Source of the DNA: Candidatus Coprenecus pullicola
Lineage (GTDB): Bacteria > Bacteroidota > Bacteroidia > Bacteroidales > UBA932
Assembly (NCBI GenBank): GCA_018711925.1
Contig: DVHR01000055.1
Coordinates: forward strand, 1-64,000
Reading direction: 5' to 3'
DNA length: 64,000 bases
Below are positions 19,201-27,187 of this stretch, one piece after another. The notes below the pieces were generated by a model, which had not been told where the DNA came from, made no database searches, and saw only the letters and a program-made list of their open reading frames with translations. How positions within the stretch are numbered: position 1 is the stretch's first letter; each line of letters begins with the position of its first letter. The translations under genes and the position numbers were made by a program.

Positions 19201-19354
19201 AAAACCGTTCCACGGCTCAGTACTGTCGAGGTCTGACCTGGAGAACAACTTCCAACTGTACCAGTATGCTGTTGAGACAGTCAGTCTGGCGGATACAGAA
19301 AAGGCCCAGGAATACTCCAAGGCCCTTGAAGACTTTTTCAACACAGCTGTCTGA
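16280..19354 (+). CDS. DUF2723 multi-spanning membrane protein (GT-C-like)
   Basis: A 1024-residue protein. The N-terminal third has about ten membrane segments and the family signature FWDCGEFIASSYKLEVGHAPG at residues 38-58, with acidic residues in the first periplasmic loop as in GT-C glycosyltransferases. A further membrane block at about 500-620 includes YQVRERDYAYAGSFYVF. The C-terminal soluble part holds a TPR-like ALYNKGEKEKAVQLLDRM. DUF2723 proteins are conserved in Bacteroidetes and are proposed to act in envelope glycosylation; the reaction is not shown by sequence. The stop abuts the convergent LuxE-like gene. Confidence 0.85.
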   Translation: MEQKKFTLINRIFSVLVLATASITYLMTIEPTASFWDCGEFIASSYKLEVGHAPGNPVFQMIARFFTMFASPEHAAMAVNIMSALCSAFTIFFLYLTIVHLGRRIIEKNGGNGTLSAGQAFSLIGAGVVGALAYCWSDTFWFSAVEAEVYAMSSLFTAAVFWMILKWEEQADTEYADRWIVAIAFLMGLSIGVHLLNLLTIPAIAFVYYYKKAKKVTTWGSIGVFAVSAVILAVVLWGIIPYLPKIAALFDLLFVNVFNLPFNTGAAFFVLALLALSFWAIYFTRKKDKRIWNTVMLCFTMIVIGYSAFAMVVIRSANNTPTNEGQPDNPFALIKYLGREQYGSTPLVYGPTFASVPVDYKESSYYTKLDGKYHKTTNPIDYVYASDSKMLFPRMHSKDPSHINFYKSYTQGRGKTIPGTEEKMPTMADNLKFFFDYQFNWMYMRYFMWNFAGRQNDLHGQVPGDPISGNWECGIDFIDKARLGDQSEGPDYIVHNKAKNHYYMLPLLLGIIGLLYQLGKDKRNWWITFLLFFLTGIAIILYLNQSPYQVRERDYAYAGSFYVFAIWIGLAVMAVYDWLSKPLSRIHIPEKVTAIVVSVLLLGVPVLMAAENWDDHDRSNRYTARDMAYNYFMSTDPQAILVTHGDNDTFPLWYIQEVEGVRLDARVMNTSLLGIDWYIDQMQWKQYDAEPIKFTTKRINYLYGTNDYVNIIDRINRPILLKDAIDLFNDPRVKVNIYGNQESFLAARKLLIPVNKENVMKYGIVPECDYDKIVDTVCLEIPADKRYLDKTELMILDMLANYDWDRPIYFMTQGGSLEIGIRSYLQLDGYTYKFVPIKSNTSLTNVSQVDTDALYDKLMNVFRLDRFADDFFVDYQNLSTFNGVQSHRFIFVQTAQALYNKGEKEKAVQLLDRMQETFPDRNFPLNSSAAVHYVNEWMVINAIDLYIKCGEKEKGLDLADRFINETMDAIILFSKPFHGSVLSRSDLENNFQLYQYAVETVSLADTEKAQEYSKALEDFFNTAV

Positions 19355-20311
19355 TTATTCGATAAGCATATTACAGCCGCGGCGCTCGGCTCCTTTAAGC
19401 CGTCCTTCAACGGTAAAGGAGCCGTCCGGCCATGCCCTGCCCACATCTTCAGTCTCGATAAACGAGCACGAGTTGCGGTTGGCCAGGTCGATGATGTTGA
19501 TTATGCCGCGTCCACCGGGAACCGCATCCCGGAACGGATCGTTGATATCACGGACTATCACCTTCATTGACTCCGGCGTCCTGAAGACTCCGTCTCCGGT
19601 CGAATATGCCTGCGATAGCAGTTCGCACATACCGTATTCCGAATGTATGGCCCTCAATCCAAAACCATCCGACAGACGGCGGTGCAGTTCCTCTCTGGAA
19701 AGCTCCTCCCGGCGGCCCTTCATCCCGCCCGTCTCCATGACAGTAAGCCAGGAGTCATTCGGTCCGTCAATTCTATATTTTTCCACAAAATCCAGAAGCC
19801 CGAAGGCCACTCCCAGAAGCAGAGTCCTCTGTCCCCTCTGTCCCAGTTCCGTCAGGGTACGGTAAAGACGCTCGTGGTCATAGAGATAGTAACCGCTCTC
19901 AGACCGTCCGCTTTCTTTTATCAGCCTGTCCGCCATATATACCAGCGAAGAGCCCTCCCGTTCCAGATAGGACGGCAGCAGGGCCAGGATGACATAATCC
20001 CCCGGCTCGCCGTAAAACTGCCTGAACCCGCCCAGAAAGCTCCTCTCATAAAGCGATATGTCCAGCACGCAGTGTTTTGACGGTGTCTGTCCCGTCGTAG
20101 AACTGCTATAAAAAATCTTCTGCGGCACCGGATACGGCTCCGTAGAAGATATGATGTCATATTGCTTGAAGAAGCGTATGGGCAGGAAAGGTATATCCGA
20201 AATATCGGTCAATCCCTCAGGTGACATTCCCAGCAGCTGCGCATACCTGCGATATGTCGGGCAATTGTCATACTGATAGCGGAAGACCTCCAGAATCTCT
20301 CCCGTGTCCAT
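19355..20311 (-). CDS. LuxE/PaaK-like adenylate-forming enzyme
   Basis: A 318-residue protein of the LuxE acyl-protein synthetase / coenzyme F390 synthetase-like group. It has a Ser/Thr-rich AMP-binding loop (IFYSSSTTGQTPSKH), YGMCELLSQAY, the substrate-pocket equivalent of the A5 motif, and a C-terminal ETEDVGR. Enzymes of this group activate carboxylates with ATP; LuxE passes acyl groups to a protein partner. The substrate here is unknown. I chose the ATG at 20311, which starts 7 nt after the tryptophanase stop; an upstream in-frame ATG at 20338 would overlap tnaA. The tight spacing implies co-transcription with tnaA. Confidence 0.75.
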   Translation of the reverse strand: MDTGEILEVFRYQYDNCPTYRRYAQLLGMSPEGLTDISDIPFLPIRFFKQYDIISSTEPYPVPQKIFYSSSTTGQTPSKHCVLDISLYERSFLGGFRQFYGEPGDYVILALLPSYLEREGSSLVYMADRLIKESGRSESGYYLYDHERLYRTLTELGQRGQRTLLLGVAFGLLDFVEKYRIDGPNDSWLTVMETGGMKGRREELSREELHRRLSDGFGLRAIHSEYGMCELLSQAYSTGDGVFRTPESMKVIVRDINDPFRDAVPGGRGIINIIDLANRNSCSFIETEDVGRAWPDGSFTVEGRLKGAERRGCNMLIE

Positions 20312-20318
20312 CCGTCGA

Positions 20319-21701
20319 CTATCTGTCAGCCCTGTCAAGCTCTATGGTGAAATGCCTCATGATGGGCAGCTCCTTGACGATCTTGTAACCGCGGGTGATG
20401 GACTCGCGGCGGTCAAAGACGTTCTTGGCAGCGGCAGCGATGTAGTCCATGTGGCTGTTGGTGTACACCCTGCGGGGAATGGCCAGACGGAGCAGCTCAA
20501 GAGCGGGATAGCGGTTCTCACGGGTGACAGGGTCACGGTCAGCGAGCAGCGAGCCTATCTCCACACCACGGATACCGGCCTCAAGGTAAAGCTCGATTCC
20601 GAGAGTCTGGGCTATGAACTCCTCTTTGGGAAGATGAGTCAGTATCTTCTTGGCGTCAAGGAAGATGGCATGTCCTCCGGCAGGTCTCTGGTAAGGCACT
20701 CCGTACTCGTCCAGCTTCTTGCCGAGGTAAGCCACCTGGTTGATGCGGGTCTCCAGGTACTCGAACTCGGTACCTTCGAGCAGACCCTGCGCCAGGGCGT
20801 TCATATCGCGGCCGGCCATACCTCCGTATGTCAGGAAGCCCTCGTTCATGATGGTGAACATCTGAGCCTTGCGCATATCCGCCTCGTCACGGAAAGCCAC
20901 GAAGCCGCCGATGTTGACGATAGCGTCCTTCTTGGCCGACATGGTCATGTAGTCTGCGCCCTCGTACATCTCATGGACAATCTCGCGGATGGACTTGTTC
21001 TCATAGCCCTTCTCGCGGGTCTTGATGAAGTAAGCGTTCTCAGCGAAGCGGGCTGAGTCCATCAGCAGCTTCACGCCGTACTTCTTGCACAGAGCGGATA
21101 CACCCTTGATGTTCTCCATGGATACGGGCTGTCCGCCGGCGGTGTTGTTGGTGACGGTCAGCACTACGCACGGTATCTTCTCGCGGGGAGTGGTCTTGAG
21201 CACTTCCTCAAGCTTCTCCAGGTCCATGTTGCCCTTGAAGGGAATCTCCAGCTCGGTATTGGCCGCCTCTTTGATGGTGCAGTCCAGAGCCACTGCCTTA
21301 CGGTACTCGATATGTCCCTTGGTGGTGTCGAAATGGGAGTTGCCGGGAAGGATGTCGCCCTCCTTGATAATGCTGGAGAAAAGCACATTCTCAGCTGCAC
21401 GGCCCTGGTGTGAGGGAAGCACGTAGGGAAGTCCGGTCAGCATCTCTATAGTATCTTTCAGCCTGTAGAAAGAACGCGCTCCGGCGTAGCTCTCGTCACC
21501 CTCCATGATAGCGGCCCACTGCTTGTCGCTCATGGCGCCTGTACCGGAATCGGTCAGCAGGTCGATGAACACATAGTCGCTCTTCAGCAGGAAGAGATTG
21601 TACTTGGCCTCTTTAATCCATTTCTCACGCTCCTCGCGGGTACTTTTACGGATGGTCTCCACCATCTTGATTCTGTAAGATTCTGCAAAAGGAAGTTCCA
21701 T
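20319..21701 (-). CDS. tnaA: Tryptophanase (tryptophan indole-lyase)
   Basis: A PLP enzyme that splits tryptophan into indole, pyruvate and ammonia. The 460-residue length is normal. Conserved marks include FIDLLTDSGTGAMSD, SHQGRAAEN (about 97-105), DSARFAENAYF (215-225) and MSAKKDA with the PLP lysine among residues 257-258. The related tyrosine phenol-lyase has MERG where this protein reads VEIG (in GIRGVEIGSLLADRDP), and DATRCVE where this has DSARFAE, so tryptophanase is favoured. No leader peptide like E. coli tnaC is apparent in the 27-nt leader after the -7 box. Confidence 0.93.
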   Translation of the reverse strand: MELPFAESYRIKMVETIRKSTREEREKWIKEAKYNLFLLKSDYVFIDLLTDSGTGAMSDKQWAAIMEGDESYAGARSFYRLKDTIEMLTGLPYVLPSHQGRAAENVLFSSIIKEGDILPGNSHFDTTKGHIEYRKAVALDCTIKEAANTELEIPFKGNMDLEKLEEVLKTTPREKIPCVVLTVTNNTAGGQPVSMENIKGVSALCKKYGVKLLMDSARFAENAYFIKTREKGYENKSIREIVHEMYEGADYMTMSAKKDAIVNIGGFVAFRDEADMRKAQMFTIMNEGFLTYGGMAGRDMNALAQGLLEGTEFEYLETRINQVAYLGKKLDEYGVPYQRPAGGHAIFLDAKKILTHLPKEEFIAQTLGIELYLEAGIRGVEIGSLLADRDPVTRENRYPALELLRLAIPRRVYTNSHMDYIAAAAKNVFDRRESITRGYKIVKELPIMRHFTIELDRADR

Positions 21702-21728
21702 ATAATATCAATTTTTAAAAGTTGTCCC

Positions 21729-21736
21729 CAAAATTA
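21729..21736 (-). promoter_or_regulatory. -7 box TAATTTTG for tnaA
   Basis: Minus-strand TAATTTTG, 27 nt before the tnaA start. Confidence 0.55.
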
Positions 21737-21887
21737 CTAATAATTGCAATAACTCCTCCTAAAAATTTCAAATTTCCAATCATCAGGACTACTTCAAGGC
21801 AGTACGTATGCGCCATTTTACTGAATGAATCGCTGCCAAATTCCCTATTATTTTTGCGCCAAATTACTGAATTTGTAAAAATCTTTA

Positions 21888-21895
21888 TACCTTTG
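21888..21895 (+). promoter_or_regulatory. -7 box TACCTTTG for the DUF4143 ATPase
   Basis: TACCTTTG followed by C, 21 nt before the ATG at 21917; ATTTG lies at 21871-21875, 12 bp upstream. Confidence 0.55.
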
Positions 21896-21916
21896 CCACT
21901 ATAAACGATTTAGGAT

Positions 21917-23200
21917 ATGGAAGGTTACAAGCATAGGATTATGGATGGTCTGCTGGCCAAGAAATTGCAGGCCAAAGGTGCGGTACTTATCGAGGGCCCG
22001 AAATGGTGCGGAAAGACGACGACAGCGGAAGAGGTCGCCGCAAGTAAGGTACTGCTGGCGCGAACCGACGTGAAGGAGCATTTCAAAAATCTTTTGGCAA
22101 TCGATGCGGACACCGCCCTCTCAGGCGATGCCCCAATGTTGATAGACGAGTGGCAGACCGTTCCAAAGTTGTGGGACGCGGTACGCTATACCGTCGATCA
22201 CCGCCGTAAAATGGGACAGTTCATCCTGACCGGTTCCGCTGTTCCCGACAAGGAAGCGGAAAAAGAGAGGGAACATTCGGGCGCGGGACGGTTCGCATGG
22301 CTCACGATGCGCCCGATGACCTTGTTTGAATCCGGGGAGTCTAACGGAAGCGTAAGTCTGGCCACGCTGTTCACAACCCCGGAAAAGATATTGGAAAAGA
22401 ACGCATTAAAATTGCAGGACATCGCTTTCCTTATTTGTCGCGGCGGATGGCCGATGGCCGTCGGGCTTCCAGAAGAGCCTGCTTTGGAACAGGCTTTCGA
22501 CTATTACGATGCTGTAACGAAAGAGGACGTAACGAAGGTGGACGGCGTAAAACGGGCTTCGGAAAGGGTGCAACGCCTGATGCGGGCATACGCACGTCAT
22601 CAGGGTACACAGGTTTCGATTGCCACGCTGCGCGAAGACCTGAAGAACAACGATACCGCGACACTCGACGAAAACACCATCATGTCATATCTCGAAGCGT
22701 TGAGAAAGATTTTCGTGGTGGAGGATATGCCGGCATGGAATCCCAATCTCCGCTCTAAAACGGCTATCCGTACCGCAGACACACGGTATTTCGTCGATCC
22801 GTCAATTGCGACTGCCGCACTGGGCATAGGGCCTGCCGACCTCATGAACGACCTGAACACAATGGGCTTTTTCTTCGAGACGTTATGCGTACGGGACTTG
22901 CGTGTCTTTGCCGAAGCCTTGAACGGTAAGGTGTATCATTACCGCGACAAGAGCGGTTTGGAATGCGATGCGGTGGTACACCTGCGTAACGGGCAGTACG
23001 GGTTAATCGAAATAAAACTCGGTGGGCAATTCCTGATAAACGACGGCGCGGTGACACTCAACGCACTGGCCGCCCAAATAGATACCTCCCGAATGAAAGC
23101 CCCGGCATTCAAAATGATTTTGACAGCCACGGGGGAATTTGCTTACCGCCGTCCGGAAGACGGGATATATGTCGTGCCTGTCGGCTGCCTGAAGCCGTAA
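21917..23200 (+). CDS. AAA-type ATPase with DUF4143 C-terminal domain
   Basis: A 427-residue ATPase of the large, poorly understood DUF4143 group. The Walker A loop is GPKWCGKTT (about residues 28-36), Walker B is MLIDEWQTVP, and a sensor-like ILTGSAVP follows. The C-terminal domain reads YFVDPSIATAALG, GFFFETLCVRDLRVFAE, YHYRDKSGLECDAVV and GLIEIKLGG, a PD-(D/E)xK-like D...E-x-K pattern. These genes are often mobile and scattered among gut bacteria. Here it sits alone between tnaA and a degraded regulator remnant, ending 20 nt before that remnant, which suggests insertion by transfer. Its cellular role is unknown. Confidence 0.85.
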   Translation: MEGYKHRIMDGLLAKKLQAKGAVLIEGPKWCGKTTTAEEVAASKVLLARTDVKEHFKNLLAIDADTALSGDAPMLIDEWQTVPKLWDAVRYTVDHRRKMGQFILTGSAVPDKEAEKEREHSGAGRFAWLTMRPMTLFESGESNGSVSLATLFTTPEKILEKNALKLQDIAFLICRGGWPMAVGLPEEPALEQAFDYYDAVTKEDVTKVDGVKRASERVQRLMRAYARHQGTQVSIATLREDLKNNDTATLDENTIMSYLEALRKIFVVEDMPAWNPNLRSKTAIRTADTRYFVDPSIATAALGIGPADLMNDLNTMGFFFETLCVRDLRVFAEALNGKVYHYRDKSGLECDAVVHLRNGQYGLIEIKLGGQFLINDGAVTLNALAAQIDTSRMKAPAFKMILTATGEFAYRRPEDGIYVVPVGCLKP

Positions 23201-23220
23201 GTGCTAATCCCACACGCTAT

Positions 23221-23352
23221 TCAGCCAGCGGCGACAAGCGTCCGTGCCGCAAATTGGGCAGCCCCATTCAGTATGCTGCTGATGTGTCGGGCGATATCCG
23301 CTTTCATATTCAATCGCTTTCTCATAAATCTTAAGATTATGCACGTTGACAT
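23221..23352 (-). pseudogene. Remnant of a TPR/LuxR-type regulator C-terminus
   Basis: The minus strand encodes MRKRLNMKADIARHISSIL in a frame that ends in TGA at 23221. This matches the end of the intact regulator at 27188-28969 (IAAKMGIEERLTRHISSIL), and the DNA shares the run CTGCTGATGTGTCGGG (plus strand) at both places. Only the last 30-40 codons remain. It follows the propeller gene at 23384-24466 on the same strand, so a second regulator once stood there and was lost, possibly when the DUF4143 ATPase arrived. Confidence 0.55.
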
Positions 23353-23383
23353 TTATCTCCTGCCCGGCTTGTCTTGGCGGCTT

Positions 23384-24466
23384 CTATAGAGTAATTCTGA
23401 GAAGAGTAGTGCCTCCGTCATCCTGCGGCAATGAGCAGTACATTACATTGCCGTCAATGAAGCCGGGTATGATGTAGTGCTTCTCTCCGCCGTACCTGAA
23501 TATGAAGCCGTCCGCGCCGCTTTCTATGTCGTCTATGGTGAGAACGTTGTGAATCAGCTGCTTCCCGGAAGTCATATCGTAAACATCATAGTTTGCGGCC
23601 ATGTCCTCCTCCCTGACGTAGTTTATCAGGCAGTATTTGCCGCAGATGAACTCCCACTGTATGAATATGTACCTGGCCTGTTCCCGGTAATCGTCCACTG
23701 AGACCATAAGCTCGGGAGGCATCCTCAGACTGCCCTGCTCTATGCGCATGTACGGAGTCCACGAGCCGTCCGAGTACGCGTAGTAGGTGTCCTCAGCGTA
23801 GGGCCTGTACATGACCGTGGAGTTGCAGCGGCTCAGCCCCTCGGTTATAATGAGTCCCTTGGCGGAGAGTTGTGCTCGGTTGAATATGGGCAGTGCGCGG
23901 CCTGTGACGTTGAAGTCCCGGTCGAGATAGAGCAGGCACGAGTCTCTCGGGATGTATGACGTGACGGTGGCCACGTAAGTGTCCTTGTCCAGCGGCATGA
24001 TGTAGGCCAGTGTGGAGATTGTGTTGTTGCGGGTCTCGTCAATAAGAGTGCCGTCCGGACTGAATCGCAGTACCTTGTTCCATGAGTCCAGGACTACGAT
24101 CTCGTCGTTGAACGGATCGTACTCGATGCTGGCGATGCTGACGTACTCCCCGGGGCCCCGTCCTGTCCGTCCGAATGAGCAGAGCATGTTCCCGCTTTCG
24201 TCCATGACGGCGATTACGTTGTCAGCACTTCTTCCGTAGAGCCTGCCGTCGTGCGCCCCGAATATCCGGATATCATAGAGACTGTCGCACTTCAGCTCAA
24301 TAGCCCGTACATCCCCGGCCAGGGCCTCCAGCCCGAGTGTGTCCGCCTCCGTCCGTAGTCCCCGGGCGATGTCAATAGTTTTAAGTCCGTCTGCTCCGCA
24401 TGAGGAAAGGATGAGGCAGAGCGCAACCGGCAGCAATGTGGTCAGTCTGGTCTTCATGTATTTCAA
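23384..24466 (-). CDS. Six-bladed beta-propeller lipoprotein (copy 2)
   Basis: A 360-residue lipoprotein: the signal sequence ends in the lipobox ILSSC. The body carries propeller marks of the Bacteroidetes six-bladed (BF3886-like) family: LCSFGRTGRGPGEY, IEYDPFNDEIVVLD and LRFSPDGTLIDE. These proteins are found with NVEAL peptides and thioredoxin-like proteins; their ligands are unknown. The ATG at 24466 is used; ATG at 24457 is equally possible. It has its own -7 box at 24580 and lies beyond the terminator of the neighbouring operon, so it is expressed separately from its paralogue at 24957-26042. Confidence 0.82.
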   Translation of the reverse strand: MKYMKTRLTTLLPVALCLILSSCGADGLKTIDIARGLRTEADTLGLEALAGDVRAIELKCDSLYDIRIFGAHDGRLYGRSADNVIAVMDESGNMLCSFGRTGRGPGEYVSIASIEYDPFNDEIVVLDSWNKVLRFSPDGTLIDETRNNTISTLAYIMPLDKDTYVATVTSYIPRDSCLLYLDRDFNVTGRALPIFNRAQLSAKGLIITEGLSRCNSTVMYRPYAEDTYYAYSDGSWTPYMRIEQGSLRMPPELMVSVDDYREQARYIFIQWEFICGKYCLINYVREEDMAANYDVYDMTSGKQLIHNVLTIDDIESGADGFIFRYGGEKHYIIPGFIDGNVMYCSLPQDDGGTTLLRITL

Positions 24467-24579
24467 TGGTTATTGGGTTTTTCTGTAACAGTGTATGTGG
24501 TGAACGCATACGAATCCCCAAACGGACAGTATGGCATTTTGAGGATGCACGGTGTCTCATGGTCAATCTGTATCAGTTA

Positions 24580-24587
24580 CAAAGGTA
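24580..24587 (-). promoter_or_regulatory. -7 box TACCTTTG for propeller lipoprotein copy 2
   Basis: Minus-strand TACCTTTG with a leader of about 113 nt before the ATG at 24466, the longest leader seen for a box in this window. Confidence 0.45.
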
Positions 24588-24601
24588 AATCAAAAATCCG
24601 C

Positions 24602-24655
24602 AAAAAGCAAGAGAGGATGACCATTGATAGTCAAAGATTTTTGGGGTCATCCTCT
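24602..24655 (-). terminator. Rho-independent terminator after the NVEAL-like gene
   Basis: An 11-bp perfect stem, AGAGGATGACC (24612-24622) with GGTCATCCTCT (24645-24655), with a 22-nt loop; the minus strand then runs into a T tract (plus-strand A at 24602-24606). It closes the operon that ends at 24697. Confidence 0.75.
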
Positions 24656-24696
24656 TGATTAGTCAGAGACTCGTTGAATGCAGATTGACTTCCGGC

Positions 24697-24945
24697 TTAC
24701 TTGTTAGGATGGTATCCTCTTGCGACACCTGATCCAATCACTTCTCCATCATAAGTAATCTCAAAATGACATGCAAGCCTTTCTGATGTCAGGCAGTTGT
24801 CTTTTGTCCAGTTGTCAATGGCTGTCTGTAGTTCTTTCTGCGTGAAAGTAACTTCATGATTCTCTGCCAGAGCGGAGATTGAAATAGTGGAAACTGTCGC
24901 GAGTAATGCGCTGACCGCACAGTAATAAAATTTTTTACTTTTCAT
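24697..24945 (-). CDS. NVEAL-type small secreted protein
   Basis: An 82-residue protein with a signal peptide (KKFYYCAVSALLATVSTISISALA) and a short mature part with two cysteines (NCLTSERLACHF). Position and shape match the NVEAL family of small exported Bacteroidetes proteins, which sit beside six-bladed propeller lipoproteins; the usual ENVEAL motif is not exact here (ALAENHEVTF). Its function is not known. It is the last gene of a run with the propeller (11-nt gap), thioredoxin-like and DUF3244 genes, and a strong terminator follows. Confidence 0.65.
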   Translation of the reverse strand: MKSKKFYYCAVSALLATVSTISISALAENHEVTFTQKELQTAIDNWTKDNCLTSERLACHFEITYDGEVIGSGVARGYHPNK

Positions 24946-24956
24946 GTTATTAATTT

Positions 24957-26042
24957 TTAAAAATTCGTGTTATACTGAAACTTACATAAATCAAAGTTGC
25001 CGTTTATTCCGTAGATGATGCCTTTGTCCGGATCAATGTCAAACCTGTTGATCTTTTCCGGCAGGGCGACGGCCATAACAGGTTCGCCGTCAGGACTGAG
25101 CACGATGACCGCTCCATTTTTCCATTTTTCAAACATTCCCCTATAAAGGGCAAAGATGAAGCCGCCGTAGGATCTGACGCAGAAATAGGTCTCTGTCGGG
25201 TTGTCCCAGCCCACGGTGCCGAAACTTACGGCTTCTGATTCCTCCTTTTTGATGCTGAAGGAAGGGAACACCGTTTCCGGTCCCCATATATTGCGGATGA
25301 CGTTCCCGTCAAAGCTATATATCGTTATGAGAGATATGAAGCCGTCTGCGGTTATAAGGCGATGATTCGTGTAGTCGGGGCAGAAGTTAGTAGAGAATAT
25401 CTCCGGGAGCACGTGCCCGTCCACGTTCTTGGTGGAGTTCAGGGCAGGGAAATCTCCGAAAAGGCAGTTCAGACTGCCGTCACGACTGTATCTTGAAAAC
25501 CGTCCTCCGCCGTCCGACATCATAGGGCAGGAGTATATGACGCTGTCTGTCAGCAGATAGCTCATCTCTGGCCCAAAAATTTCGTTGAGTGCTATTCTTT
25601 CGGACGGCATGACGCTTCCGTTGAGGATGCTGTCCGCGTTGAAGACATTTATGACGTTCAGCCCCATATCCTTTGTCCAGAACTGCCTGCCGTCTTCCGA
25701 GAGATCAATGTAGTAAGCATTGATGGCCTCTCCCGGCCCGCGTCCCATGTGCAGCAGATCAGCGGTGGCATTCCCTGTCCGTCCGTTGAAGACGGAGACG
25801 AGATGGTCTCCGAATTGTCTTGACACAGTCACCAGTGAGTCCGACAGGATTCTCACGTCGGTCAGTCCTAAGGTTCTGAGGCTGTCGATAGGGCAATCGG
25901 TTCTCTCCGCATAGACAGTAGGAATATCAAGCAGTGTCAGGTCTGTGAAATCTTCGTTAAAAGGCTGCGATGACTGCCTACAGCCGCAGAGCAGGCACAG
26001 AGATGAGATGACGGCGGCTGTACGTAGGATAATGTTCTTCAT
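24957..26042 (-). CDS. Six-bladed beta-propeller lipoprotein (copy 1)
   Basis: A 361-residue lipoprotein with lipobox LLCGC (Cys about 21) and propeller features of the same family as the gene at 23384-24466: LLHMGRGPGEAINAYYIDLSEDG and NVINVFNADSIL, with an RGPGE blade motif shared by both. The two are paralogues of near-equal length but clearly diverged. It lies within the DUF3244-thioredoxin-propeller-NVEAL run, starting 17 nt after the thioredoxin-like gene. Ligand and partner are unknown. Confidence 0.82.
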   Translation of the reverse strand: MKNIILRTAAVISSLCLLCGCRQSSQPFNEDFTDLTLLDIPTVYAERTDCPIDSLRTLGLTDVRILSDSLVTVSRQFGDHLVSVFNGRTGNATADLLHMGRGPGEAINAYYIDLSEDGRQFWTKDMGLNVINVFNADSILNGSVMPSERIALNEIFGPEMSYLLTDSVIYSCPMMSDGGGRFSRYSRDGSLNCLFGDFPALNSTKNVDGHVLPEIFSTNFCPDYTNHRLITADGFISLITIYSFDGNVIRNIWGPETVFPSFSIKKEESEAVSFGTVGWDNPTETYFCVRSYGGFIFALYRGMFEKWKNGAVIVLSPDGEPVMAVALPEKINRFDIDPDKGIIYGINGNFDLCKFQYNTNF

Positions 26043-26059
26043 ATCAGTTGACTTGCATA

Positions 26060-26620
26060 TTAATAAGATTCAATCAGTTTTGTATACCTGCGCCATAGAT
26101 GTTTGTCTCTTATAGGATTTCCCATAAGGCATACTTCTTTATTTTCATTCAGTAAGGCGTAAACAGGGTGCTCTGCATCCTTAAACCACGGATTGTGTTC
26201 TGTAAAGACATTCTTGGAATCTATAAAATAAGGAAAAGGAAAGCGTCCTGCATAAAGAGTATTTGTGATTAGGTCTAAGTTCTGATTATCATGGGAAAGT
26301 ATAAATGTGAAATGACATTTCCCAATCTTGTTTTTTAACATATTGATATCTTTTCTCCATGCTATTATATCTTTTAAGGCGCAGTCGGTGCATGTCTTTG
26401 AGTTAATGTATATGAGGTATCGTGGGATACTGTCCAATAGCAGCCAGTCTCCTGGTATGAGAGCGTCATCCGTTATATAGTCCATATTATTCACTGGAAT
26501 TGTGACTATAACAGGTTTTTCTCTTTTTCTGAGAATAAGGCAACTTATAGAAAATATCATGACAATTGTCAGACCAGCAATAATCAGTTTAGCATAAAAA
26601 TAGAATTTATTGTCGTCCAT
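26060..26620 (-). CDS. Membrane-anchored thioredoxin-like protein
   Basis: A 186-residue protein with one N-terminal membrane segment (about 8-28) and a periplasmic thioredoxin-like domain. The domain has RYLIYINSKTCTDC (a C-x-x-C motif), FTFILSHDNQNL and PYFIDSKNVF, and ends with YALLNENKEVCLMGNPI, as in redoxin-type proteins beside propeller/NVEAL genes. It is much more AT-rich than its neighbours, which hints at a separate origin. The CTDC pair suggests a redox role, but a structural one is possible. It starts 25 nt after the DUF3244 gene. Confidence 0.7.
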   Translation of the reverse strand: MDDNKFYFYAKLIIAGLTIVMIFSISCLILRKREKPVIVTIPVNNMDYITDDALIPGDWLLLDSIPRYLIYINSKTCTDCALKDIIAWRKDINMLKNKIGKCHFTFILSHDNQNLDLITNTLYAGRFPFPYFIDSKNVFTEHNPWFKDAEHPVYALLNENKEVCLMGNPIRDKHLWRRYTKLIESY

Positions 26621-26645
26621 TGTCTGATACTTTTAATTATTAGGA

Positions 26646-27008
26646 TTAGTGAATGGTGAAGTAGCCCTCGTATTCGCCGGAGGGACCGGAGAGGACGAGG
26701 CGAAAGAGACCCTCGCCGATGCCGGAGAGGTCGTAGTCGTACTTCATGCCGTTGGCCGGCAGGGCGGAGGTGTAGACGGTGACTCCGAAGTTGTCCTCTA
26801 TATAGAGGGAGTACATGCCTGAGTCATCGAAGGAGACGGAGAGCACGTCCCGTTGCAATGTGGCTTCTGGGACATCCTCTACAATACTGCGTGTAGTGGG
26901 ATTTACGTACTTTATTCTGATGACTGTTTTGTCATCGGCGTGTGCGGCAATGCATACGAGCCCGAGGATGATTGACAGTGCGATTTTGATAAACTGGTTG
27001 TGTCTCAT
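26646..27008 (-). CDS. DUF3244-like small secreted protein
   Basis: A 120-residue protein with a clear signal peptide (cleavage after AAHA, about residue 23) and a single beta-sandwich domain ending GMKYDYDLSGIGEGLFRLVL...GYFTIH, the pattern of DUF3244 secreted domains in Bacteroides. Function is not known. It is the first gene of the thioredoxin-propeller-NVEAL run and has a -7 box at 27045-27052. Its second half is unusually GC-rich and regular in codon use compared with the next gene. Confidence 0.65.
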   Translation of the reverse strand: MRHNQFIKIALSIILGLVCIAAHADDKTVIRIKYVNPTTRSIVEDVPEATLQRDVLSVSFDDSGMYSLYIEDNFGVTVYTSALPANGMKYDYDLSGIGEGLFRLVLSGPSGEYEGYFTIH

Positions 27009-27044
27009 GGTTAGTAAGTGTTAATGTCCGTTACAAATGTGAGT

Positions 27045-27052
27045 CAAAAATA
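27045..27052 (-). promoter_or_regulatory. -7 box TATTTTTG for the DUF3244-NVEAL operon
   Basis: Minus-strand TATTTTTG, 36 nt before the ATG at 27008, in the 179-nt gap after the regulator gene. Confidence 0.5.
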
Positions 27053-27187
27053 CAGGAAATGCAAGCGTGTCCCTTAAAACTCCACTTAACACCATATAAT
27101 GGTCTGTATGATAATGAATTGAATGTTCCGAAAGATATGTTTGCCGGGACTTGGATGCCTCTACAGGGCTGTGTAACGTGGGTGCTG

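Noticed and set aside
20319..21701. Tyrosine phenol-lyase instead of tryptophanase
   Set aside because: The TPL-specific Arg in MERG is replaced (VEIG) and DSARFAE matches tryptophanase.
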